A stretch of DNA of 64,000 nucleotides from Nautilus pompilius (Eukaryota > Mollusca > Cephalopoda > Nautilida > Nautilidae): contig JACATO010000308.1 of assembly GCA_018389105.1 (NCBI GenBank), positions 2,665,001 to 2,729,000 on the forward strand, in the 5' to 3' direction. The notes below the pieces were generated by a model that was given only the letters and a program-made list of their open reading frames with translations, did no database searches and had not been told where the DNA came from. Shown piece after piece: positions 1 through 64,000 of this stretch; position 1 is the first letter of the stretch; the number at the start of each line of letters is the position of its first letter. Both the position numbers and the translations under genes were made by a program.

Positions 1-518
1 AATAAAGAGCACATTTATTCTATCTTATAAGTTTTATGAAAGTACAGAATTATTATATTTAACACAAGTGAAATAATTAATTCTATACAATAAAAAGTTT
101 TTTTTAAAATTAGTGCTAGTTTATTTTAATTTTGAAAAGTGCAATTAAAAGTAAAAAGGCAAGTTTAAATGTGTTTTGAAATCAAACAAACATTTTGCTA
201 AATTCTAAACTATTTTTTAGTATAAGAACAAGACTCTGAATGCAATATTTTTTTTTAATAGTGCAAAAACATAATTAAATGATAGTAAAGAATAACTAAT
301 AAACTTGATAAATTATAACCAGAGTATATGAATACATTGTTGACATGAATCTTTATAAACAGGCAGAATGGTAGCCTGGACATTAAATCTGATATTATTT
401 CAAAATGTTTTTGTTTACATGGTGGACTATGCCAAGTTTGTTACAAACTATTTATATAATGTAAGCAACTTTGGTATGGTTGATTGGCTCCAGCAATAAA
501 TACAATAACCTACTGTAC
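1..518. other. Dynein intron after exon 41, nothing else seen
   Basis: AT-rich with homopolymer runs. The donor GTACAGTAGG starts at 518. No further dynein exon and no named repeat. Confidence 0.6.
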
Positions 519-56958
<56,440 letters not shown>

Positions 56959-57073
56959 CGCCTAATTACTGAGGTGTGTCCTATTCTCTTCTCTCTCTCT
57001 TTGTTTGTTCGCCAACACGCTCTTCAGTCACGACATTGTAAATTTTTAATCAGTGCACAGAAGAACATCTGCG

Positions 57074-57080
57074 TCCAATA
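57074..57080. promoter_or_regulatory. CCAAT box
   Basis: TCCAATA, about 115 bases upstream of the dynein ATG and 40 bases from the X-box-like site. NF-Y sites often sit at such distances in TATA-less promoters. The motif is short, so chance occurrence is possible. Confidence 0.3.
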
Positions 57081-57116
57081 AGTGCCTATTGTGTCATGGC
57101 GCGGGTAAACTACTCC

Positions 57117-57129
57117 GTTGCTAGGATAC
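57117..57129. promoter_or_regulatory. X-box-like RFX site
   Basis: GTTGCTAGGATAC, about 160 bases upstream of the dynein ATG. The left half-site GTTGCT matches RYYNYY; with a one-base spacer the right half GGATAC matches RRNRAC at five of six positions. X-boxes recruit RFX factors that switch on ciliary genes, which fits an axonemal dynein. Functional use is inferred. Confidence 0.5.
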
Positions 57130-57674
57130 GGCGCAAACCTCCCGAGTCCTCCGCACATTATTTCATATTCGTTCCAATTTTTTTTTTAAAGGAAAATTTA
57201 TTTAATTTTTAAAAATTTTTTTTTTAGATTTAATTAAATTTAAAATACTGAATAAAACCTTTTTGAAAAATATTTTTGCGGAATAACAGAACAGCACCTA
57301 ATCGTTTGTATAAATTTTAAGGAAGCCCCGAGCCCCTAACTACGATCTAGTACTTAAAAAAAATATTGATCGATTTTATTGATTTTGTACGGAAAGTTAT
57401 ACACCGTATACTGATTGATACAGCAGCCCTTAGTTACACATCGAGTTAGGAAATAACAAAAGCACGATCACGACAGATGTATCCCAGTGATGTCATGGTT
57501 CTTTCTACCGGCCGCCGCTAATCAGAAATTTTATTGATAAACATCTTTAAAAAAAGATAATCAACAATAAAAATTACTACTTTTTTTTTTAAAATATTTT
57601 TTTTAGCAATTCCGTAATTTATTTCTCTATTTTTATTTATTTGTTCCCCCCCCCCCTCCACTTACGAAACTAAT

Positions 57675-57705
57675 ACTTCCGAAGCACGTGATAAACACCG
57701 GAAGT
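57675..57705. promoter_or_regulatory. ETS sites and CACGTG E-box upstream of PIKFYVE
   Basis: ACTTCCG (57675-57681), CACGTG (57685-57690) and CCGGAAGT (57698-57705) lie within about 30 bases, with the ETS motifs inverted around the E-box. ETS motifs commonly drive CpG-rich housekeeping promoters. CACGTG is the core of TFEB-type (CLEAR) sites found at lysosomal genes, which would suit PIKFYVE. Binding is inferred from motif alone. Confidence 0.45.
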
Positions 57706-57749
57706 TGCTTGTTCGATCGCTGTTGACATCGTATTTCACGGTGGGCAAA

Positions 57750-57847
57750 GTTTACATCGACAGCTTATTTAGAGAGAGAGAGAGAGAGAGGAGTAGGGAG
57801 CTTCTGGTTATTATTGTCAGCTTTTCAGTACGCAGATACTTTGTATG
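57750..57847 (+). other. Probable non-coding first exon of PIKFYVE
   Basis: Transcribed 5' exon inferred from a strong donor (ATG then GTAAGTG, intron starting at 57848) just downstream of a promoter-like segment, together with a pyrimidine-rich acceptor at 59457-59458 directly before the coding exon. The 5' boundary is a guess. No transcript evidence is visible in sequence alone. Confidence 0.4.
57771..57792. repeat. (GA)n microsatellite
   Basis: About 11 AG/GA units directly upstream of the presumed PIKFYVE first-exon donor. It may act as a GAGA-type promoter element or simply be a simple repeat. Confidence 0.8.
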
Positions 57848-57933
57848 GTAAGTGCTCGTTACGTTCAGAGTCTGAGCTGGTGACTTGTCGTCTACAAGGG
57901 AGGGGAGGAGGAAGGAAGGAAGCTCCGCGACCG

Positions 57934-58650
57934 ATGTTTTCCCCCGTCTCTTGTCAGATCACTGTGAAGGTAGAGCAGACCACCAGCAAGTATTCCCCCG
58001 TCTCTTGTCAGATCACCGTGAAGGTAGAGCAGACCACCAGCAAGTATTCCCCCGTCTCTTGTCAGATCACCGTGAAGGTAGAGCAGACCACCAGCAAGTA
58101 TTCCCCCGTCTCTTGTCAGATCACTGTGAAGGTAGAGCAGACCACCAGCAAGTATTCCCCCGTCTCTTGTCAGATCACTGTGAAGGTAGAGCAGACCACC
58201 AGCAAGTATTCCCCCGTCTCTTGTCAGATCACTGTGAAGGTAGAGCAGACCACCAGCAAGTATTCCCCCGTCTCTTGTCAGATCACCGTGAAGGTAGAGC
58301 AGACCACCAGCAAGTATTCCCCCGTCTCTTGTCAGATCACTGTGAAGGTAGAGCAGACCACCAGCAAGTATTCCCCCGTCTCTTGTCAGATCACTGTGAA
58401 GGTAGAGCAGACCACCAGCAAGTATTCCCCCAGGGTCACTGCTTCTTCTTCCATCGCCTTTGAGGGGTTGTATTTCCATGAAAGCGTAGATCGTGATAAT
58501 ATTTCCTCTTCCGCCTCAGATAAGGACCCATTTTCTCCAATCGCACCACTTCCCTGTAACTCACTCAAAGCAACAGGACCAAGTCTTTTCGAGGTTTTAA
58601 ATGGTGACATAGATATCCGCATCAGAACACATAGTTTAGCTGAGTTATAA
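57934..58650 (+). CDS. Repeat-driven open frame, doubtful gene
   Basis: A 238-codon frame from ATG 57934 contains nine copies of an 18-residue unit beginning SPVSCQITVK, then about 70 non-repeat residues rich in Ser. No known family is recognised. Openness of the repeat in two other frames argues that it comes from repeat periodicity, not selection. The non-repeat tail (58430-58650) is also open, and this is the only hint in favour. It lies between the presumed PIKFYVE first exon and the coding exons. Most likely it is not a protein gene. Confidence 0.15.
   Translation: MFSPVSCQITVKVEQTTSKYSPVSCQITVKVEQTTSKYSPVSCQITVKVEQTTSKYSPVSCQITVKVEQTTSKYSPVSCQITVKVEQTTSKYSPVSCQITVKVEQTTSKYSPVSCQITVKVEQTTSKYSPVSCQITVKVEQTTSKYSPVSCQITVKVEQTTSKYSPRVTASSSIAFEGLYFHESVDRDNISSSASDKDPFSPIAPLPCNSLKATGPSLFEVLNGDIDIRIRTHSLAEL
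57938..58429. repeat. 54-bp minisatellite, nine near-identical copies
   Basis: Each unit runs from TTCCCCCGTCTC to CCACCAGCAAGTA and is exactly 54 bp. The copies appear identical except at one site, atcacTgtg or atcacCgtg, in the order T C C T T T C T T. The unit is GC-rich, unlike the AT-rich surroundings. Because 54 is a multiple of three and the unit lacks stops, two plus frames and one minus frame stay open; the largest plus frame (first ATG at 57934, stop at 58648-58650) would encode an 18-residue repeat. Near-perfect identity implies recent expansion or homogenisation. It lies in the presumed first intron of PIKFYVE. Confidence 0.95.
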
Positions 58651-59458
58651 CCGTGTTGATCCATTCATTGCCCTTCTTTTCCAGACGTATCTAATAATGG
58701 AGTCATAGCAATTGAACTGTATTATTAAAATACCAAATTAAGTCCTACATCTGAATACTAATTTGCTTGCTGCCGACCTTTTCACTGTTCTCTGCTTATA
58801 TTTTGGACGAGCTATTTGTCTCATTTTGTAAAAAAATGAAAGATTTTAATGTCGAAACTAACTCTGCATACACTTTGTCAACCTTCAGTAAACTTGAAAT
58901 TTTTCTAAAATTTGAATTTTTAAAAAATTCTACTTTATTTTACTAAACTGTAATTCTTTCAATCCTAATTGATCTTTAAAGGCACTCGTGAGAGCACAGG
59001 CGATGATTTTTTTTCCTGTGGAAGGACCTACTTACATAAATGACTAAATATTCACTAGACTGTTTTATTCATACTCTAATTATATTGTATGTGTGTGTGT
59101 GTGATCCCAGACTCTGTTATAAGTTATACATTTTAATACTCATAATAATTTAGTCAACAAACTTGTTTGTGAAATTTATAAGATTTTTCTCTAAAATTTG
59201 AAATTTGATATCCAAAATGAATTTTTAAATTAAAAGTTTTCATATAAGAAGTATTTGACATTCTTGTTATACCAAACTTGTCTCTCTATATATTTTTAAC
59301 ATATTGTGGTAAGTTAGCTAAAATCTGATGGCAAACATGATTTGAAGTGGACAGAGATAACCTAAAGAGCATAATGAATTTTAAAAAAAATAAATGTCTA
59401 TAAATTCTGTATTTGTAGCAAGAATTTGTTCTTACAGTTTTTGTTTGTTTTGTCTTAG
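58651..59458. other. PIKFYVE first intron (part), nothing seen
   Basis: AT-rich with a short (GT)n at about 59090-59102. Ends at the acceptor TTTTGTCTTAG. Confidence 0.5.
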
Positions 59459-62400
59459 CAACAATTTTTCAAGATATGAGCTCCATATATGGCTTCCAGA
59501 AAGATCTGGAATAACAGTCCATCAGAACTGACAGAGTTTGGAGCCCTCAGCTCAGATATAAGACCCACTGGAGGGATCTTTGCTAGACTCTGGAAAAGGA
59601 AAATAGGTAATGTTGCTGTTATTGCATTACTATCATTTAAAAATATCCAACATTTAATTTATTTATTACATTTTTTGTCTAAAAATAAAAGCAATACATG
59701 GGAATAAACATTTTTTAATAATTTATTTTAAATACCCTTTAGATATCTAATATGGAAAAATCTCATGAAGTTTGAGTTTTTTATCACATATTATCAGATG
59801 GATGTTTTTTCTAAACCATTGGGTATATTAGTCAATCAATCTTGACAAAAAATTATTGAGAAAGCAAGTTATTATAATCATCATTTCCTATCACATTTAT
59901 CATAACTGAACTAACTAGTGAATTTGTTTTGGTGAGTCACGTTGCCATCATCAGGGTTTAGTTTGAGAACTTTTTTGGGATGCAAGTTAACATCAGTATT
60001 CTCCAAAACAGCTCTTCTCAGCACTAAATCTTGATGATTATAGGGAAAAATCATTGAAGCATAGTCAACTAGTTAGTTTAGTTAAAGGTGATAGGAAGTA
60101 CCAAATTAACCCTGTGTATTTTAGCTAAATTTACATCAATTTTTCATATTAGCAGCAAATAATCTGAAAAAAACAACAATCTTTGACTGTTAAACAAGTA
60201 CCTAGCTTATCTTTCAGATCTGACATAATAATGAAATGACAGGAACTGCATATAATTATAATTACAACAAAAGTATGCTTACAGTCTGTGTCTTCAAAGC
60301 GTTTTTTTTCTTGATATGTTATTGTATATCTTGGTACTCTGGGATTAAAGAAGCCAGCATGAAGACATTTCTCAATTACTAAGAGATGCTTGTTTTCAAG
60401 TAGACTAAATTTTTTTAAAAAAATGACTATGCCAACTTTTGAAAATAATTTGTCTATCTTAGAATAACATTTAGAAGTTCAATAAACTTGATAAGACACT
60501 ACATCCATAAGGTCAGCTTAGAAGGTTGTTTATTTGACACATCTTTCAGATTTATTCCAGTACATCATATTTATTTTATTGAAGTCAGATAAAATTAAAT
60601 TCGTTATTAGTGATTCTCAAATTTTTTTTTAAAACTATACCTGTCTTGCTTTACTTTCAGGTGGGCTAGTCTTATCTGTCTGAAACTCTTGTTGCCACAT
60701 GTTGTTTTCTAACCTGGTGCAAGGTTTCCATGCTGTATCAATTAATATTGGGGCTTTTCTACAAAAGACCAGTTCTTTCTCCACACTTTAATGAAAAACA
60801 TAACATCATTATCTGATAAGCATGCGTCTGCTACTCTTTTTCTTATGGTTTATGGTTTGGGCATTCTCTAAGGAAATTTTCTATAGTTTTTGGTCTCTCA
60901 CAGTTAAATGATTTCACTTATGAGAGCACTTGCTTTTAAGAAAAATTTCTTAGTCTAGTCAACAATGTCTAGATGTCTCTGAATTGAATACATTATTTTT
61001 CTGGTATTTATTGTTTCTCTTCCTTGTTTGAGAGTAAATAATGATTGACTTGGCTTGGGCTTTCTTTTGAGTTTGATATGAACTAGATTTTATGTATGCT
61101 TTTGTGCTTCTGATATTAATATCATGTTCTTGAGGTGAGAGAGTTTACATACATATTTAACCTGTTAACCTTTGTTGTTTTTTATTTCAGATGGGTCAGA
61201 CAACTCTGAAAGCTCATCAGCTGCTGGAAGTCAAACTTCTTCACGTGAAACATCTGTGGAGAGAGATGAAGCTGTTTCCAAATGGCAGCCAAAAGATGAA
61301 AGAGATCATTCTGTTAGAAGTCAGTCTTCCCCAGGTAATTGCATTTTGCTTTTTAAAAAAAAAACAAAATCAGGAACTGATTCTGGTAATAGTAAAGCAA
61401 ATTAAAAAAAAATCTTCAACACTAAGAAGTCTTCTCATAGATTTGTGATTTGTATTTTATAAAATTTGATGAAATAAAGTATATTTTTCAGTATTTAAAT
61501 TTTTTTTTAGAAATATTCTTATATTATCTTGCTCATTGATTAAAATTTTGTAATGTGGAACTATTGATTTGCATATGCTCAACACAATTTTAAAGAATTT
61601 TCTTCACAAATTCTTGTTATATTTTCTTTAAAAGCTAGGGATTAATCAGCCTGATTTGAGTGTATGCATGTGTATGTGATCCTACTAGAAAGTGGATAGC
61701 ACTATCAAGATTTTGATCAGCAAATCTACTGATGCCAATAATCTCTTTTTTTTCCACCTTTATTACATCTGTTTAATTGTTTTTCTCTCTTTGGGTTACA
61801 TAGATACATTAAACTTCACTGCAGTACTTTTGTTTTAGTTTTTCGTTTAGGTTTTGTTGTGTTGATAATAGATGTAGGACCCTCCGAGAAAAAATTTCAC
61901 ATTTTATTTAGACTTGTTTTTATTTACCAACATGTTTGTTTGTGTATTTTTTCTTCTGTAAAATTTAATTTGTCTTGTATTTGATAATTAAAAAAAAAAT
62001 TTTTTTCACAATTTCTTTGTTGTAATTACCTCCCTTTAATGAGCATTCATTATTAGCAATGATGCCATGGCTTTTGGTATAGCTTTGGTTTTCTGACGGA
62101 TATGTTGACTTTTTTTAAAAGACATTTTTGATAGTTTCATACTAAGATTCACTGTTTGGGTTTTCTTGACATGTCTATAAAACATCTGAACAACAGAGAC
62201 TGAAGATGACAGTAGCATTTCAGAGGAGACAGATGCCACCAATTTGCATTCAGTCAGTGAAGAGTCTGTTCCCACACAACGAAGAAACCTTATCAGTGTA
62301 CTTAGCAGACTGAGAAATATTCTTGACCGAGGAAGCTCGGTGAGTGAGGCTATTTATTTCTTCATTGTATTTTTATGGTTTATGACTATCATCTTAAATG

Positions 62401-63880
62401 AGTATAGTGATATATTACTATTGTCGATAGGATGATGTCAGTTATACCTTTAACACAAAACAAAAGGGGAGACAAACCTAACATGAATGTAGTTAGATTT
62501 CTTGAGAGAAAAAGATTTTTAGGATGATCAAATGAAAAAAATTTTCATCATATCACCTCCCCCTCCCATAAAAGAAGGGTTAAAAGCAAGTTTTTGAGGA
62601 GTTCTTAGAAAATGTTCAAATCTTTTGTCTCTACTAAATAATTTGGTAGCCCATTCCAAATATTCTAAAAAATTACTGTAATTGTCAAAAATAGTAACAA
62701 ATTTAACCAACCAAACAAGCAAACAAATGAGAACTACATTATTTATCACCTGTTTTGTTGGTTGATTTTTTTCTGCTTGTGATCTTTTGAGCTGAATGGT
62801 TTACTTCATTTAAAAAATTGTGATATCAAAGGTCTGAGTGGTACATAAACAGCATTACTGCTGTCATACCAAAGCACTTCATTTAAAAAATATTCTATAG
62901 TAAAAAAAAACAAACAAAGAAATACTGCTTGCTTTTCATATTCTTTCACTTAAAAATACATTTTTGCTTGCTATTAATGAAAGAAAAATATTTAAAAAGA
63001 AAATTCTACAATATATGTGCTAATTCAAAACAGGAAAACATCTTAGGAGTCTTTTTAATAATTCCTGTTGTTCACATAGGCCAGATGTCTTCAAATTTAT
63101 TAGCCTGTGTTTGAATGAAAGTTCAGAAGTTTTCATGATACTGAAACAGCTATAACTAACATTGCTTGTGGTTATTGCAACTCATTTTGACTCTGTTTAA
63201 AAATAATGATAAAAAGTCAAGTGAATAAAGAAAATTTTATTTCCTGTTTTTAATTAATTGTAAATAAGATCAAACAAAAATAATTTTCACTTTAAAATTT
63301 GTTCTTGTCTCTTATGAATTTCAAAGATGAATGTTAATAATAAAAAATTTTTTAACCTAGATTTTATCTTTATACTCTATCTAAAACTTTAGCTCTTTTC
63401 AAATTTACTGTATGTATTGAAGCTTAATTTTGTTATAGTCCAAGCAAACAGCTGAACATCAGCTTAGGTCTGTTGATTATCTTACTTTATATTTAAGTTT
63501 TGGGTCATACAGCAATGCCACCACCTTTATTATTATCATCATCACAGTATAATCCCATATTTATTTAAATTTAAAAAAAAAACAGATATTTACTTCATTT
63601 CTGCTATGTTTTTTATGAAAACAAGAAGCAACTCATAATATAGGTTTAAACTAGTATTATTATGAAAAGTAATAGTGGTAGGTTTCTTCTTTTTTAACTT
63701 TACAGAAGGAGAGTGACTTCAAGCAGTATTGGATGCCTGATAGCAGTTGTCATGAGTGCTATGACTGTGGTGATAAATTTACTACATTCAGACGACGTCA
63801 CCATTGCCGCATTTGCGGGCAGATTTTTTGTAGCAAATGTTGTAATCAGGAGCTTCCAGGGAAAATAATTGGATACAAAG
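59459..63880 (+). CDS. PIKFYVE: PIKfyve, 1-phosphatidylinositol-3-phosphate 5-kinase (N-terminal part; continues past 64000)
   Basis: Lipid kinase that makes PI(3,5)P2 on endosomes and lysosomes; the FYVE finger binds PI3P on the membrane. Exons: 59459-59606 (coding from ATG 59489), 61191-61334, 62197-62339, 63706-63880; 580 coding nt in frame, all junctions AG/GT. The start MASRKIWNNSPSELTEFG is followed by a Ser/Glu-rich linker, then QYWMPDSSCHECYDC and FRRRHHCRICGQIFC, the WxxD and RRHHCR signatures of PIKfyve-type FYVE domains. The last Cys pair of the finger must lie in the next exon beyond the window, because the exon ends in phase 1 at GKIIGYK before GTGAGA. The chaperonin-like and kinase domains lie outside the window. 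The start is chosen as the first ATG in frame with the conserved exons after a good acceptor; an out-of-frame ATG lies 14 bases upstream. Confidence 0.93.
59475..59513 (+). promoter_or_regulatory. Short upstream ORF overlapping the PIKFYVE start
   Basis: An ATG at 59475 opens a 12-codon frame (MSSIYGFQKDLE) that ends at a TAA at 59511-59513. It overlaps the PIKFYVE ATG at 59489 in another frame. If the 5' exon is as inferred, ribosomes meet this ATG first. Its function is an inference. Confidence 0.4.
59607..61190. other. PIKFYVE intron, nothing assigned
   Basis: Phase-1 intron from GTAATG to TTTATTTCAG. No mobile-element protein or terminal repeat was read. Confidence 0.5.
61335..62196. other. 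PIKFYVE intron, nothing seen
   Basis: Phase-1 intron from GTAATT to CAACAG. No element identified. Confidence 0.5.
62340..63705. other. PIKFYVE intron before the FYVE exon, nothing seen
   Basis: Phase-0 intron from GTGAGT to TTTACAG. Short frames only; no element identified. Confidence 0.5.
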
Positions 63881-64000
63881 GTGAGATGAGAAATAAATGG
63901 CTTTGTAATTATTAGTAGGTCATCTCTTGTGGACACTTTAAAAAATAAAAAGTTACCTAAAACTTAAATTATTTATGGAAGATAATAGGGTAGAATCTGC

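Larger units (their letters stand above)
56959..57770. promoter_or_regulatory. Shared head-to-head promoter region (dynein / PIKFYVE)
   Basis: About 0.8 kb separates the dynein ATG from the presumed PIKFYVE first exon. Compared with its neighbours it has many CG dinucleotides (57090-57150 and 57660-57740 especially) and no convincing TATA box. The middle (57180-57300 and 57530-57640) is AT-rich and low in complexity. Candidate binding sites are listed separately. No ORF of interest lies here. Confidence 0.6.

Noticed and set aside
57938-58429. CRISPR-like regular array
   Set aside because: Units are directly adjacent with no variable spacers, in an animal gene region; it is a minisatellite.
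57885-58463. Plus-strand 192-codon ORF (LLSDHCEGRADHQQ repeats)
   Set aside because: Same cause: repeat periodicity in a second frame.
57892-58479. Minus-strand 195-codon ORF across the minisatellite (ILAGGLLYLH repeats)
   Set aside because: It follows from the stop-free 54-bp unit; the plus strand is open in two frames over the same bases, and there is no conserved domain.

Overview
This is an animal nuclear genome window. It is AT-rich and intron-dense, with GT-AG introns and vertebrate-like domain sequences. Two conserved genes lie head to head. On the minus strand, from 56958 down past base 1, is the 5' half of an axonemal dynein heavy chain of the DNAH7 (DNAH3/7/12) inner-arm type. On the plus strand, from about 57.75 kb past base 64000, is the start of PIKFYVE, the FYVE-finger phosphoinositide 5-kinase. 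The transposon spectrum (Tc1, Tigger, Mutator-like, tRNA-derived SINEs, and an ORF family common in arthropods) suggests an invertebrate. A chelicerate such as a horseshoe crab or spider, or a mollusc, would fit, but I cannot fix the phylum.

Dynein layout. I could chain 41 coding exons by reading frame and splice phase: 6,576 coding bases, exactly 2,192 codons. They cover the N-terminal tail, the linker, AAA1, AAA2 and the start of AAA3. AAA4, the stalk, the microtubule-binding domain and AAA5-6 lie outside the window. One junction (exon 32 to 33) lacks a GT donor. Splice sites and frames elsewhere are normal, so this looks like a working gene.

The space between the genes (56959 to about 57800) is relatively CpG-rich and has no clear TATA box. 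It carries a near-consensus RFX X-box and a CCAAT box on the dynein side, and ETS sites plus a CACGTG E-box on the PIKFYVE side. Just inside the presumed first PIKFYVE intron is a nine-copy 54-bp GC-rich minisatellite that keeps three frames open.

The dynein introns hold many dead transposons: three Tigger/pogo-type copies (one with both inverted repeats and TA target duplications), two Mutator-like relics, six Tc1-like relics (two of one family), a 1.37-kb element with long inverted repeats and an ORF of unknown class, a 0.35-kb MITE and at least five SINE copies. The nest at 5.8-12.7 kb is the densest. The two genes have different jobs (ciliary motility; endolysosomal lipid signalling) and probably share only promoter DNA. 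I found no RNA gene, CRISPR array or bacterial-type system, and no clear new defence or biosynthetic system.
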